From NCBI RefSeq assembly GCF_001425055.1, contig NZ_LMDK01000020.1, forward strand, positions 195,310 through 259,309: a DNA stretch of 64,000 nucleotides. Direction: 5' to 3'. The translations under genes were made by a program, and so were the position numbers. Each line of letters starts with the position of its first letter. Within the stretch, counting starts at the first letter, position 1. The notes beneath the pieces are model-generated. The model ran no database searches and was not told the DNA's origin. It was given only the letters and a program-made list of their open reading frames with translations. This DNA is from Pelomonas sp. Root1237 (GTDB lineage: Bacteria; Pseudomonadota; Gammaproteobacteria; Burkholderiales; Burkholderiaceae_C). This document shows, piece by piece, positions 38,101-48,167 of this stretch.

Positions 38101-38995
38101 CGACGTTGCCGCCGATGCAGCTGGCCTCGGCGCTCGTCGGATCCACGGCGAAGACGAAGCCGTTGGCCTCGGCCAGGTCCGCCACACGCTGGGTGACGAC
38201 ACCGGCCTCGCTGAAGATGGTGGGCACCTCACGGTCCAGGCCTGGCAGGCGCAGCATCTCGACGCCGCGCAGCGCTTCCAGCTTCTCGGTGTTGATGACG
38301 GCGCTGTTCCACACCAGCGGAATCGCCCCGCCGGTGTAGCCCGTGCCACCGCCACGCGGGATGACGGTCAGCCCCAGTTCGAAGCAGGCGCCCACCAGGC
38401 CGGCCATCTCGGCCTCGGTGTCAGGCGTCAGCACGACAAAGGGGTACTCGACGCGCCAGTCGGTCGCGTCTGTCACATGGGACACGCGCGACAGGCCGTC
38501 GAACTTGATGTTGTCCTTGGCCGTGTGCTTGGCGAGCTTCTTGGCCGAGCGCTTGCGCAGTTCAGCCACGCGCTCAAACATCAGTGCGAACTCGGCCACT
38601 GCACCACGCGCCGCCTTCAGCAGCTCACCGACCGACGCGTCGCGTTGCGCATCGGCAGCGGCGTCACGGCGCTTCTCCACCTCGCCCAGGCGATGGTGCA
38701 GGGCCTCGATCAGCTGGCCACGGCGGCGAGGGTTGTCCAGCAGGTCGTCCTGCAGATACGGGTTGCGCTGCACCACCCAGATGTCGCCCAGCACCTCGTA
38801 CAACATGCGCGCGGAGCGGCCCGTGCGGCGCTCTAACCGCAACTGGTCCAGCAGCTCCCAGGCCCGGGAGCCCAGCAGGCGGATGACGATCTCGCGGTCG
38901 GAGAACGACGTGTAGTTGTAGGGAATCTCGCGCAACCGGGGGGCTGCGCTCTCAGCCGCTTCAGCGGTGGGCATCAGGGGATGCGGAGCGTTCAT
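35141..38995 (-). CDS. Giant FAD/Fe-S oxidoreductase (D-lactate dehydrogenase/glycolate oxidase-like, DUF3683 type)
   Basis: This 1284-residue protein combines three modules. An N-terminal helical region (~1-190) matches what is called DUF3683. A PCMH-type FAD domain ([16 protein letters not shown]) with its C-terminal FAD-oxidase part ends in [13 protein letters not shown]. The third module is an Fe-S unit with two ferredoxin motifs ([24 protein letters not shown]) and two CCG-type domains (FPGCGSER with [27 protein letters not shown] and CCGESG). This resembles the separate GlcD/GlcF or LldE/LldF subunits joined in one chain. It probably oxidises a 2-hydroxyacid and passes electrons to quinone, but the substrate is unknown. 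ATG 38995 is chosen over an upstream start at 39076. Confidence 0.9.
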   Translation of the reverse strand: MNAPHPLMPTAEAAESAAPRLREIPYNYTSFSDREIVIRLLGSRAWELLDQLRLERRTGRSARMLYEVLGDIWVVQRNPYLQDDLLDNPRRRGQLIEALHHRLGEVEKRRDAAADAQRDASVGELLKAARGAVAEFALMFERVAELRKRSAKKLAKHTAKDNIKFDGLSRVSHVTDATDWRVEYPFVVLTPDTEAEMAGLVGACFELGLTVIPRGGGTGYTGGAIPLVWNSAVINTEKLEALRGVEMLRLPGLDREVPTIFSEAGVVTQRVADLAEANGFVFAVDPTSAEASCIGGNVAMNAGGKKAVLWGTALDNLASWKMVTPEAKWLEVIRLNHNLGKIHDVELASFELRYFDASGTKLEKTERLDIPGRVFRKEGLGKDVTDKFLAGLPGIQKEGCDGLITSARWIVHKMPAHVRTVCLEFFGNPKDCVPSIVDIKDYMFSIADTGVLLAGLEHLDDRYLKAVGYATKSKRGGLPKMVLVGDIVGDDADAVARATSEVVRLANGRSGEGFVAVSADARKKFWLDRKRTAAISKHTNAFKVNEDVVIPLHRMGEYTLGIERINIELSLRNKLALVTALQALFLTGKLPLGKSDDAGDIPSAELLEDRVQQALALLREVGDLWQQWLDGLDSGFFEGLQTHELRASWKTQILKPLQALFNGAAFEPLIAELKRIHKEVLRGRVWVALHMHAGDGNVHTNIPVNSDNYEMLQTAHAAVARIMTLARSLDGVISGEHGIGITKIEFLTDDEIANFTAYKKRVDPEGRFNKGKLLKDASLPADLRNAYTPSFGLMGHESLIMQQSDIGEIANSIKDCLRCGKCKPVCATHVPRANLLYSPRNKILATSLLVEAFLYEEQTRRGVSIKHWQEFEDVADHCTVCHKCLSPCPVKIDFGDVTMNMRNLLRKMGQKTWRPGNAAAMFMLNATNPETIKFMRTAMVGIGFKAQRFAVDLFKLAGRKQTSAPPATLGAAPIKEQVIHFINKKLPGGLPKKTARALLDIEDKDYVPIIRPPSMASETEAVFYFPGCGSERLFSQVGLATQAMLWHAGVQTVLPPGYLCCGYPQRGSGQFDKAEKMITDNRVLFHRVANTLNYLDIKTVVVSCGTCFDQLQGYKFEDIFPGCRIIDIHEYLLEKGITLGSKTSYLYHDPCHSPMKLQEPMKTVKALVGDNVVKSERCCGESGTLGVTRPDISTQVRFRKEEELRKTETQLRDSGKVGANDNLKILTSCPSCLQGLSRYGDDLQNGLLEADYIVVEMANQILGPNWMPEYVAKANNGGIERVLV

Positions 38996-39193
38996 GGCAA
39001 CCGGCGTGACCGGAAAAGTAGCCTTCGCAGGCTGGTTCGGGCGGGCAGCGGCTCGGGTCGGCAGCAGGGCGGGCAAGGACTACCCGGCTTGTGGCCACGG
39101 CCCCTCGCGGCAAGGGTTGGAATCCTAACCGAGGGGGGTTGCCCCCAGGGCGCCACCGTGTTTGCCCGCCATTCGTCGCTCATCAAGCGGCGC

Positions 39194-39199
39194 TATGCT
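39194..39199 (+). promoter_or_regulatory. Possible -10 element of the ugp operon
   Basis: TATGCT lies 32 bases before the ugpB ATG in the divergent gap 38996-39230. No good -35 was found at the normal distance, so this is tentative. GGAGA near 39219 is the ugpB ribosome-binding site. Confidence 0.25.
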
Positions 39200-39230
39200 G
39201 GCCCGCAAAACACCGCATGGAGACACTGCA

Positions 39231-40535
39231 ATGAAGTCGTTCGCCTATGTCATGGCGCTGGGCGCTGCCCTGGGCCTGGCCAGCCCGGCCCAGGCCCAGA
39301 CCGAGATCCAGTGGTGGCACGCCATGGGCGGCGCGCGCGGTGAATGGGTCAACGACCTGGCCAAAGACTTCAACGCCAGCCAGAAGGACTACAAGGTCAT
39401 CCCCACCTTCAAGGGCACCTACGACGAGTCCATGCCCGCGGCCATCGCCGCCTTCCGGGCCGGCAATGCACCCCACATCCTGCAGGTCTTCGAGGTCGGC
39501 ACGGCCACCATGATGGCCAGCAAGGCCGCCATCAAGCCGGTGGCGGACATCATGAAGGAGGCCGGCGTCCCCTTCGACCCCAGCGCCTATGTGCCCGCAG
39601 TGGCCAGCTATTACACGGCTCCCAACGGCCAGATGCTGAGCTTCCCCTTCAACAGCTCGACCACGGTCTTCTTCTACAACAAGGACGCATTGAAGGCCGC
39701 CGGCGTCGACAAGCCGCCCACCAGCTGGCCCGAAGTGGCCTCCGCCGCCGCCAAGCTCAAGGCCAACGGCAGCAAGTGCCCCCTCACCACATCGTGGATG
39801 AGCTGGACGCAGCTGGAGAGCTTCTCGGCCTGGCACAACGTCGAGTTCGCCACCAAGAACAACGGCTTCGGCGGCCTGGACGCACGCCTGGCCTTCAACA
39901 CGCCGCTGCACCTGCGCCACATCGAGAACCTGGCCAACATGTCCAAGCAAGGGCTCTTCGTCTACAAGGGCCGCGGCAATACGTCCGACGCCACCTTCGT
40001 GTCGGGCGAGTGCGCCATGACCACGGCCTCGTCCAGCATCTACGGCGACATCAAGAAGAACGCCAAGTTCGCCTTCGGCATCACCGCCCTGCCCTACTAC
40101 CCGGACGTGCCCGGCGCACCGCAGAACACCGTCATCGGCGGCGCCAGCCTCTGGGTGATGGCAGGCAAGAAGCCGGCCGAGTACAAGGGCGTGGCCAAGT
40201 TCTTCGAGTACCTGGCGCGGGCCGATGTCGCATCCGAAAGCCACAAGCGCACCGGCTACCTGCCGGCCACCAAGGCGGCCTTTGTTGCTACCGAGGCCAG
40301 CGGCTTCTACAAGGCCAACCCGGGCAGCGACGTGGCCGTCAACCAGATGATCCGCAAGACCACCGACAAGTCGCGTGGCGTGCGCCTGGGCAACCACCCG
40401 CAGATCCGCACCATCGTCGATGAGGAATTCGAGCTGATCTGGGCCGGCAAGAAGACCGCGAAGGAAGGTATCGATGCCGCCATTCAGCGCGGCAACGAGC
40501 AGCTCGAAAAATTCGCTAGAACGGCCAAGCTCTGA
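39231..40535 (+). CDS. ugpB: sn-Glycerol-3-phosphate ABC transporter binding protein UgpB
   Basis: This 434-residue periplasmic substrate-binding protein of the ugp importer has a signal peptide (MALGAALGLASPAQAQ). The mature start TEIQWWHAMGGARGEWVN is typical of UgpB. PFNSSTTVFFYNKDAL and SFSAWHNVEFATKNNGF are ligand-domain signatures. ATG 39231 is used because it begins the signal peptide and has GGAGA upstream; the frame is open to 39162. It is the first gene of ugpBAECQ. In well-studied bacteria this operon responds to phosphate starvation through PhoB. I did not find a clear Pho box. Confidence 0.94.
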   Translation: MKSFAYVMALGAALGLASPAQAQTEIQWWHAMGGARGEWVNDLAKDFNASQKDYKVIPTFKGTYDESMPAAIAAFRAGNAPHILQVFEVGTATMMASKAAIKPVADIMKEAGVPFDPSAYVPAVASYYTAPNGQMLSFPFNSSTTVFFYNKDALKAAGVDKPPTSWPEVASAAAKLKANGSKCPLTTSWMSWTQLESFSAWHNVEFATKNNGFGGLDARLAFNTPLHLRHIENLANMSKQGLFVYKGRGNTSDATFVSGECAMTTASSSIYGDIKKNAKFAFGITALPYYPDVPGAPQNTVIGGASLWVMAGKKPAEYKGVAKFFEYLARADVASESHKRTGYLPATKAAFVATEASGFYKANPGSDVAVNQMIRKTTDKSRGVRLGNHPQIRTIVDEEFELIWAGKKTAKEGIDAAIQRGNEQLEKFARTAKL

Positions 40536-40570
40536 ACTGAGATGAGGCCCCCACGCTCGCCATGCTCGCT

Positions 40571-40618
40571 GCCCCCCGAGGGGGCGCCAGTGCCCTCCGG
40601 ACGGCCGAGCGGGCACTG
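40571..40618. repeat. Two-hairpin intergenic repeat, copy 1 (ugpB-ugpA)
   Basis: A C/G hairpin GCCCCC-CGA-GGGGGC (40571-40585) is followed by a second perfect stem CAGTGCCC/GGGCACTG (40588-40595 with 40611-40618) with loop TCCGGACGGCCGAGC. The ugpA ATG follows two bases later. A second copy with a different stem sequence but the same loop core is at 48168-48215. Confidence 0.7.
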
Positions 40619-40620
40619 AC

Positions 40621-41508
40621 ATGGCGCAAGAAAAACGCGTCGTCTTCCGCTCCCGCTGGCTGCCGTGGCTGCTGCTGGCGCCGCAGGCGGCGGTCATCGG
40701 CGTGTTCTTCTTCTGGCCGGCGGCCCAGGCGCTGCTGCAATCTCTGCAGCAGCAGGACGCCTTCGGCCTGTCAACCGAATGGGTTGGCCTGGACAACTTC
40801 AAGGCGCTGTGGGCCGACGCGAGCTATCTCGACTCGTTCAAGACCACGGCGGTTTTCTCCTTGCTGGTGGCGGTGCTGGGCCTGTCGATTTCTCTGCTGC
40901 TGGCCGTCATGGCCAACCGCGTGGTGCGCGGCGCCGGCATCTACAAGACCCTGCTGATCTGGCCCTATGCCGTGGCGCCGGCCATCGCCGGCGTGCTGTG
41001 GCTCTTCATGTTCGCGCCGTCCATCGGCATCGTGGCCTATGGGCTGCGGGCCCTGGGCTACGACTGGAACCACCTGCTCAACCCCGACCACGCCATGACG
41101 CTGATCGTCATGGCCGCGGTGTGGAAGCAGATCTCCTACAACTTCCTGTTCTTCCTGGCCGGCTTGCAGTCCATCCCGCGCTCGCTCATCGAGGCGGCGG
41201 CCATCGACGGCGCCAGCCCCTGGCGGCGCTTCTGGGACGTGACCTTCCCGCTGTTGTCGCCCACCAGCTTCTTCCTGTTGGTGATCAACATCGTCTACGC
41301 CTTCTTCGACACCTTCGGCATCGTCGACGCCGCCACGCAAGGCGGCCCCGGCAAGGAGACGGCCATCCTGGTCTACAAGGTCTATCACGACGGCTTCAAG
41401 GCCCTGGACTTGGGCGGCTCGGCGGCGCAGAGCGTCGTGCTGATGGTCATCGTCGTCAGCCTGACCATCCTGCAGTTCCGCTTCGTCGAGAAGAAAGTGA
41501 ACTACTGA
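40621..41508 (+). CDS. ugpA: Glycerol-3-phosphate ABC transporter permease UgpA
   Basis: This 295-residue inner-membrane permease has six hydrophobic helices. The cytoplasmic EAA loop that docks on the ATPase is [40 protein letters not shown] is helix one. Its stop overlaps the ugpE start by one base (TGATG). The start lies directly after a double-hairpin repeat, which may lower ugpA expression relative to ugpB. Confidence 0.95.
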   Translation: MAQEKRVVFRSRWLPWLLLAPQAAVIGVFFFWPAAQALLQSLQQQDAFGLSTEWVGLDNFKALWADASYLDSFKTTAVFSLLVAVLGLSISLLLAVMANRVVRGAGIYKTLLIWPYAVAPAIAGVLWLFMFAPSIGIVAYGLRALGYDWNHLLNPDHAMTLIVMAAVWKQISYNFLFFLAGLQSIPRSLIEAAAIDGASPWRRFWDVTFPLLSPTSFFLLVINIVYAFFDTFGIVDAATQGGPGKETAILVYKVYHDGFKALDLGGSAAQSVVLMVIVVSLTILQFRFVEKKVNY

Positions 41509-42356
41509 TGGTCGAAAGAAAACCCTGGCTGGACTGGCTGGCCCACGCCATCCTGCTGCTGGGCGTGGCGGTGGTGGCCTTTCCGCTCTACGTGACCTTC
41601 ATCGCCGCTTCGCAGACGTCTGAGGCCATCTTGCATGCGCCCATGCCGCTGGTGCCGGGCGGGCATCTGCTCGACAACATGGCCACGGCCCTGGGCGGCG
41701 GCACCGGTTCGGGCTCCAGCGCGCCGGTGGCCCGCATGATGTGGGTGAGCTTCGTGACGGCCATGGTCATCGCCGTCGGCAAGATCGCCATCTCGCTGCT
41801 GTCGGCCTTTGCCATCGTCTACTTCCGCTTCCCGCTGCGGCAGCTGTTCTTCTGGGCCATCTTCGTGACGCTGATGCTGCCGGTGGAAGTGCGCATCGGG
41901 CCCACCTACCAGGTGGTGGCCGACCTGCACATGCTCAACAGCTATGCAGGCCTGACCGTGCCGCTGATTGCGTCGGCCACGGCCACCTTTTTGTTCCGCC
42001 AGTTTTTCCTGACGGTGCCCGACGAGTTGGTGGAAGCCTCGCGCATCGACGGCGCTTCGCCGCTGCGCTTCTTCAAGGACGTGCTGCTGCCGCTGTCCAC
42101 CACCAGCATCGCCGCCCTCTTCGTCATCCAGTTCATCTACGGCTGGAACCAGTACCTCTGGCCGCTGCTGGTGACCACCGACGAGTCCATGTACCCCGTG
42201 GTCATCGGCATCAAACGCATGATCAGCGGCGGCGAGGCGGCCAACGACTGGAACCTCGTCATGGCCACGGCCCTGCTCGCCATGATCCCGCCCGCGCTGG
42301 TCGTGATCCTGATGCAGCGCTGGTTCGTCAAAGGTTTGGTAGATACAGAGAAATAA
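41508..42356 (+). CDS. ugpE: Glycerol-3-phosphate ABC transporter permease UgpE
   Basis: This second permease of the importer has 282 residues and six helices, with the EAA loop [40 protein letters not shown] is the first helix and [20 protein letters not shown] is a UgpE-like segment. ATG 41508 overlaps the ugpA stop. The stop codon is immediately followed by the ugpC ATG with no gap. Confidence 0.95.
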   Translation: MVERKPWLDWLAHAILLLGVAVVAFPLYVTFIAASQTSEAILHAPMPLVPGGHLLDNMATALGGGTGSGSSAPVARMMWVSFVTAMVIAVGKIAISLLSAFAIVYFRFPLRQLFFWAIFVTLMLPVEVRIGPTYQVVADLHMLNSYAGLTVPLIASATATFLFRQFFLTVPDELVEASRIDGASPLRFFKDVLLPLSTTSIAALFVIQFIYGWNQYLWPLLVTTDESMYPVVIGIKRMISGGEAANDWNLVMATALLAMIPPALVVILMQRWFVKGLVDTEK

Positions 42357-43408
<1,052 letters not shown>

Positions 43409-43412
<4 letters not shown>

Positions 43413-44143
43413 AGACGCATTGGCCCTATCCGCTGTGGCTGGCCCATCGAGGCGCCGGCAAGCTGGCGCCGGAGAACACGCTGGCGGCCTTCCGCATGGG
43501 CGCAGGCTTTGGCTTTCGTGCGTTTGAGTGCGACGTCAAGCTCAGCCAGGACGGCCAGGCCTTTTTGCTGCACGACGACACGCTGGACCGCACGACCAGC
43601 GGCCAGGGCTCGCCGGCTTCAGCAGACTGGGCACAGCTGGCCGGGCTCGACGCCGGCAGCTGGCACAGCCCCCCGTTTGCCGCCGAACCGCTGCCGCGCT
43701 TCGCCCAGATCGCCGCCTTCTGCCAGGCCAACGGCTGCGCGCTGAATGTCGAGATCAAGCCCTGCCCCGGCGAGGAGGCCCGTACCGGCGCGGCCGTCGC
43801 CCGCGAGGCCGCTCGGCTGTGGGCCGGCGCACTGCCACCGCTGTTGAGTAGCTTCAAGCCTGAAGCCATCGCTGCAGCCCGCGACGCCGAGCCCGCCTTG
43901 CCACGCGCGTTGCTGCTGGACAAGCTGTGGGACGGCTGGCCCGAGGCCGCCGAGGCGCTGGGCGTCGTCGCCGTCATCACGAACTACCGACTGATGGACC
44001 GCGCGCTGATCGAGCGCCTGCATGCCAGGGGCTGGCGGGCGCTGGTCTACACGGTCAACGACGCGGCGATAGCCGAGCGGCTCATTGCCGACGGCATTGA
44101 CGGAATCATCACGGACGCCGTTCGCGAACTCGGACCTCAATGA
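43409..44143 (+). CDS. ugpQ: Glycerophosphodiester phosphodiesterase UgpQ
   Basis: UgpQ hydrolyses glycerophosphodiesters imported by Ugp to glycerol-3-phosphate and an alcohol. The 244-residue TIM barrel has [18 protein letters not shown], then [19 protein letters not shown] with TLDRTTSG, the GDPD catalytic and metal-binding signature. [10 protein letters not shown] is the next conserved strand, and LVYTVND with DGIITD is near the end. It has no signal peptide, so it is cytoplasmic. The start is GTG 43409, overlapping the ugpC stop. Confidence 0.95.
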
Positions 44144-44976
44144 ACTCGCCCCTGCTCAAGACCCTTTGCGCCGCGACCCTCGGGCTGCTCGCAGCAGTGG
44201 CCCGCGCCGCCGCACCCAACTGCGAAACCGATCCGCAGCTGCAGCTCGACCGCATCACCGAACGGGTCATCCTGGTCGGCGAGACCCATGGCAACGAGCA
44301 ATCGCCGGCCTTCGTGGCCCGGCTGGTCTGCGGCCTGCTGGCACTCGATCGCCCCGTCATCTTGGCGGTGGAACGAGTCAGCCTTGAACAGCCGGCGCTG
44401 GCCCGCTACCTGGCATCGGCCGGCCGCGCCGATGACGTCCGCGCACTGCTCCGCGAGGAGGACTGGGCAGCGCCCGCGCAGGACGGACGCAGCAGCGCGG
44501 CGATGCTCAAGCTGCTGGAGCAGGTGCGGCGCTGGCGCCAGGCGGGGCAACCTGTCGAGCTGATCGCCATGGTGCAGCCCTGGAGTTCCGATGCCGCTGC
44601 CTCCGCGCCCGCCAGCGATCCCAAGCTCGTGCAGGCCCGGGAGGACCGCGGCATGGCCGACACCGTCACCGCGGCCCTCGCCCGGCATCCCGCGCACAGC
44701 GCCGTCGTGCTGGCCGGCAGCTTCCACACCGTCATCGGGTCCAAGATTCACCAGGACATCATCGGCTCGCCGTCCCTGGGCGACGTGCTCGCGACCCGCA
44801 CGGCCGTCCATGTCATCGGCTTGAGCAGCGGCGCCGGTTCGTCCTGGACCTGCCGAACCAGCTGCGGCCCGAACCCGGTGCTCGCCGTCCCCTGGGATCT
44901 GCCCGATGCCCGCATCGACACCCGCGTCAGCCTCGGCGAGATCAGCGTTTCGCCGCCGGCAGCGGCGGTGCGCTGA
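44140..44976 (+). CDS. ChaN/haem-binding-uptake-like (Tiki superfamily) protein
   Basis: This 278-residue exported protein has a hydrophobic N-terminus (LCAATLGLLAAVARAAA) and then the ChaN-type motif VILVGETHGNEQSPAF. VILAVERVSLEQP and SAVVLAGSFHTVIG are further Tiki/EreA-like segments. ChaN-family lipoproteins have been linked to haem or iron handling, and Tiki-like proteins to peptidase activity, so the role here is open. No clear lipobox is visible. ATG 44140 overlaps the ugpQ stop (ATGA), so it is translated as part of the ugp operon, which is unusual. Confidence 0.72.
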   Translation: MNSPLLKTLCAATLGLLAAVARAAAPNCETDPQLQLDRITERVILVGETHGNEQSPAFVARLVCGLLALDRPVILAVERVSLEQPALARYLASAGRADDVRALLREEDWAAPAQDGRSSAAMLKLLEQVRRWRQAGQPVELIAMVQPWSSDAAASAPASDPKLVQAREDRGMADTVTAALARHPAHSAVVLAGSFHTVIGSKIHQDIIGSPSLGDVLATRTAVHVIGLSSGAGSSWTCRTSCGPNPVLAVPWDLPDARIDTRVSLGEISVSPPAAAVR

Positions 44977-45163
44977 TCAACTGCGCGATGCGCGAGTAAA
45001 AGGCCACGTTGCGCGGATGCCCACAGCAACTCGTCCGTCGCGTCCTTCCGTGCGGTGAGCCCGCCAGTCCCTAACGCCTTAAGCAGCATGACTAGGGATG
45101 GGCTTTACGGGCGAAATGCGAGAACGTCTTCCAAGTTTCAGAAAAGGCTCAAAGGAGACCTGT

Positions 45164-45943
45164 ATGAAAAGGATGCTTGCCGTGTGCGGCTTTTTGGCAG
45201 CGAGCCTGTCGTGTCAAGCCGATATTCAAGCCACCGCCTCGTTGAGCGGCTTTCACTTCGAGCTGATCGACCTCGATCTGGGTGACGGAATTTCACCTTC
45301 CCTCACGTTAAAGACGAGTACATCAGACGCAACGATCTGGACAACCACACCCGAGGGAATAACGGATCAACTGTCCGTGCAAACCGCAGTGCCCTTTACA
45401 GGCTTCTCTCGCTCGCTGACCCGCGGGGATCAGACAGGTGAGATCGAGCTGGTGAACACGAGCCTGAACAGCCTTCGCCTGACGACTTTCGTCAATTCAT
45501 CGCTGGATTCGATGGCGCCACCGCATTCGGGTACCGGCACCTACGCGTACACGGGGTGGTATCCCAGCTTCATGCTCTCAGCCAAAACTCAGCTGACCAT
45601 CGTTGCAGACGCCAAGCTCGCGGCGTCTTCCACCATTCCGGTCGACCCGAGCCTTGTCAATACGGCGATGGTCAATAGTCTCCTCAGCGCGTCAACGGAT
45701 GGCCAATATGACGATGATTCATTTCAGAAATTGATAAGTGGCAATAATGGATTCTCATTCACCGGCGAGAAGACGTTGTCGGTGACCGTTTCGAACGACT
45801 CGAACGAAAGCAGGAATGTGAGTGTTTCCGCCTATATCAGCTCGACCCAGGTGCTGAATCCGGTCCCAGAACCGGCAAGCATTTCCCTGCTGATGGCCGG
45901 ACTTGCGTTGGTGGGCATGATTCTGAAACGGCGCAGAGGCTGA
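45164..45943 (+). CDS. PEP-CTERM protein, candidate exosortase substrate
   Basis: This 259-residue secreted protein has a signal peptide (MLAVCGFLAASLSCQA). The Ser/Thr-rich beta-type body has no recognised domain (LSGFHFELIDLDLGDGI, and repeated Ser/Thr/Asn stretches). A C-terminal sorting signal NPVPEPASISLL is followed by a short hydrophobic helix and KRRRG. Such tails are predicted to be cleaved by exosortases, here presumably XrtB of the eps locus. ATG 45164 has AAAGGAG eight bases upstream; the frame is open to 45098. The codon make-up is visibly less GC-rich than its neighbours. Confidence 0.9.
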   Translation: MKRMLAVCGFLAASLSCQADIQATASLSGFHFELIDLDLGDGISPSLTLKTSTSDATIWTTTPEGITDQLSVQTAVPFTGFSRSLTRGDQTGEIELVNTSLNSLRLTTFVNSSLDSMAPPHSGTGTYAYTGWYPSFMLSAKTQLTIVADAKLAASSTIPVDPSLVNTAMVNSLLSASTDGQYDDDSFQKLISGNNGFSFTGEKTLSVTVSNDSNESRNVSVSAYISSTQVLNPVPEPASISLLMAGLALVGMILKRRRG

Positions 45944-46137
45944 CCGCCATCATTGAGCGCAACGGCACGTCGGTCGTGTGACCAGTAAATCAACAACAAT
46001 GATGCCCTCGCCGCCGAACTAGCAGACAGCCACCTTTTCCCGGCTGCGAGAGACGAAGTTCGTTGTTCCCGCCGCCCCATACCGTCGCCTTGAACCATGC
46101 CACGCGCAAACTAGAGCAAAGGCAGCCAAGGTGAATG

Positions 46138-46663
46138 ACCCCGGCTTCTAAACGCCAACCCGCATCCACTGTGGATGCGTCTAGCAAGTTGTTCAGGTCG
46201 ATCAGAGTGTCCTTACTCCACAGGACAGCGCGACGGTCTGCGCTACGCCCTACAACATCACCTGCGTTGTTGATGTCAGCGGCGTTGAAGGCACCGAGAT
46301 CGGTGACGGTGGCGCCGTCCCACAGGGCGGCGTGTGAGCCAGCATCGCCAGCGATATCGCTGTCACCCACCACTTGGCCTCGATCGTTTATCGCTCGAGC
46401 AAAGCTGTCAGTACCGCCCAGCGTACGTAAATCCGCAGCGATAGTGCCGTGCCACAAGATGGCATGCCTCGCCGCATTTTTCGTGATATCCCGCGCCCAC
46501 TATTTGGCCGGAATTATTAATGCCCAAAGCGAAAGTTTCACTGCCACCCAAAGTGCCGAGAAGGGTTTTGACACCGCCATTCCACAACGTTGCATTGGAT
46601 TCGGAAAAAGCAGGCAAGTACGTGTTGCCCACCACTTGGTCTGTAAACCGGGAGGGCGGCTGC
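46138..46663 (-). pseudogene. Remnant of a HAF-repeat secreted protein
   Basis: Two minus-strand frames together read as HAF-type repeats. The first has LLGTLGGSETFALGINNSGQ and IVG; the other has DLRTLGGTDSFARAINDRG with QVVG, then ADINNAGDVVG and LIDLNNLLDASTVDAGWRL. A one-base shift near 46484-46492 (VGAG then DITKNAARHAILWHG in the other frame) joins them. The 5' end starts mid-repeat (TDQVVGN) right after the neighbouring PEP-CTERM gene, with no start codon or signal peptide. The 3' end loses similarity after GWRLEAG, with no PEP-CTERM tail. It is therefore frameshifted and cut at both ends. HAF repeat proteins are often PEP-CTERM proteins, which fits the location. Confidence 0.75.
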
Positions 46664-46671
46664 TGTTTCAG

Positions 46672-47337
46672 TCATAGAGGGAGTCCGCGGGCGGTCGTCT
46701 CGCACCACCGGCGGCGCAGCGACCAAAGACCTACGAGCCCGCCGGTGAAGGCCAGCCAACCGCTGGGCTCCGGCACAGGCGACAGCGTCGCGCCGTTGAA
46801 GAATCCGGACCCGGTGCTCATGGTCTCTCCCGCGAAATTCTTGATGTCCGTCAGCTCGAAACGCACCGCGAACGGCGTTGACAGCGAAGCGCTGGTCTCA
46901 AAGCCGAACGTCGCCGTCACTGGATGGCTGTAATCGGTGTTGATCCAGCTCGCAGAGCCGCCCCCCGGATCCGCCGTCCACTGCAGCGTGATGACCTGGG
47001 GCACGCCGAAGTCAAGAGTGACGTCGCCCTTGGCATCCAGCAATGCGGCCCACGCTGCCACCGACCCTGGCCCGCTCGCCACGGGCGTCGCCAAGGCGTT
47101 GTCCCAGCTGAGTTGGAAGGTGACCGCGCTCAAATCGACCGCTGGCTTCGAGCCGAAGAAGAAAGTGGTGGTGGCCGTGCCTCCGGCAACAAAGCTGCCA
47201 GAGGTCATGTAGAGCATGACCTCATCGAAGTCAGCGACCGCGCGGGCAGACGGGCTGCACGTCAAGGCGGCAGCCACCAAAGCCAGGGTGGCCAGACGTG
47301 GCCGGGCAAGAGGGCGCACAGCACAAATGATTGACAT
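46672..47337 (-). CDS. PEP-CTERM protein, candidate exosortase substrate
   Basis: This 221-residue secreted protein has a signal peptide (LATLALVAAALTCSPSARA). The body resembles cohesin-like or PEP-CTERM beta-sandwich proteins (VTFQLSWDNALATPV, FAVRFELTDIKNFAGE). The sorting tail is LSPVPEPSGWLAFTGGLVGL, ending SLRRRW and then a further ten residues (CETTARGLPL), slightly longer than usual after the arginines. ATG 47337 is preferred because it opens the signal peptide; the frame runs to 47391. It is probably processed by XrtB encoded at 21797-22696. Confidence 0.88.
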   Translation of the reverse strand: MSIICAVRPLARPRLATLALVAAALTCSPSARAVADFDEVMLYMTSGSFVAGGTATTTFFFGSKPAVDLSAVTFQLSWDNALATPVASGPGSVAAWAALLDAKGDVTLDFGVPQVITLQWTADPGGGSASWINTDYSHPVTATFGFETSASLSTPFAVRFELTDIKNFAGETMSTGSGFFNGATLSPVPEPSGWLAFTGGLVGLWSLRRRWCETTARGLPL

Positions 47338-47567
47338 GGTGGGACCTTCGGGTGAGGCGGATGAGAGCGCCTGTGCAGCATGCGCCCGCACCCCGTCGTG
47401 TCCAATCCCTATGCCGGCACGGTGACACGAGTCGGCTGCTTCGGCGGCGACGAATGCCTCTGCCTGACCTTGTCCCCCGCGCCATCGGCATCTTGCGCGC
47501 CGCTCAGACCGCCGCCCCCCAAGGTCGTGCTCTGGAGGTCGACGCTGCTAGGGAAGGTCTGGCAAGT

Positions 47568-48143
47568 TCAGGACACGCGCGCGTAGACGCATGTGTCGCG
47601 GGGATGCCCGTCGACACCAAGCGCCTCATTGCGCAGGATGCCTTCCAGCTCGAAGCCGCAACGTTCGGCAACCGCGCGGCTCCTGACGTTGCGCGGATCG
47701 CAGCGGATCTCGACACGGCGCGCGGACAGCACATCGAAGGCCAGGCCTGTCAGCAATCGCACGGCCTCGCTGACATGGCCCTGGCCCGCCGCCTCGGGGC
47801 GGATCCAGTAGCCGATCTCGAAGCGCCGCACCGCCCAGTCCATGCGGTGCAGGCCGGTGCCGCCCAGCAGCCGACCCGGGCTTCCATCGGCGCGGCGGGC
47901 GTAGATGTGGAAGCACAGGTCGCGTCGGGCGATGAAGTCGGCCTGCATGCGGCGCACCACCATCTCCGAGCTCTCCGCCGTCGGCGCCTCCTGGGCCCAC
48001 GGCATCCAGGGGCGCAGATGCGAGATCGCCTGCGTGATGACGACGGCCAGCTCCGCGCCGACGCCGGCACGCGGCATCAGCAGCACGGTGCGCTCGCCGT
48101 CCAGGCGCTCGGGAATGTCGATCAACAGCGGATCAAGACTCAT
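47568..48143 (-). CDS. GNAT-family N-acetyltransferase (RimJ/RimL-like)
   Basis: This 191-residue cytoplasmic acyl-CoA-dependent N-acetyltransferase carries LLGGTGLHRMDWAVRRFEIG, YWIRPEAAGQGHVSEAVRLL with the acetyl-CoA-binding loop, and ARRVEIRCDPRNVRSRAVAE, then RCGFELEGILRNE. These are the ribosomal-protein-acetyltransferase-like signatures. The substrate is not predictable. ATG 48143 has AAGG at the right distance, and a GTG two codons upstream is possible. A two-hairpin repeat separates it from the upstream MFS gene. Confidence 0.9.
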   Translation of the reverse strand: MSLDPLLIDIPERLDGERTVLLMPRAGVGAELAVVITQAISHLRPWMPWAQEAPTAESSEMVVRRMQADFIARRDLCFHIYARRADGSPGRLLGGTGLHRMDWAVRRFEIGYWIRPEAAGQGHVSEAVRLLTGLAFDVLSARRVEIRCDPRNVRSRAVAERCGFELEGILRNEALGVDGHPRDTCVYARVS

Positions 48144-48167
48144 GGGCACCCTTCGCGCTGCGCGCTG

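Noticed and set aside
45944-47567. Sigma-54 promoter (TGGCAC-N5-TTGC) for the PEP-CTERM genes
   Set aside because: Such sites are known for some exosortase regulons, so I looked upstream of both PEP-CTERM genes and epsD on both strands. I found no match with correct GG-GC spacing.
47380-47586. 68-codon plus-strand frame in the gap between the PEP-CTERM and acetyltransferase genes
   Set aside because: It has no ribosome-binding site and no signal or motif, and it overlaps the end of the acetyltransferase gene. The 230-base gap is best left empty.
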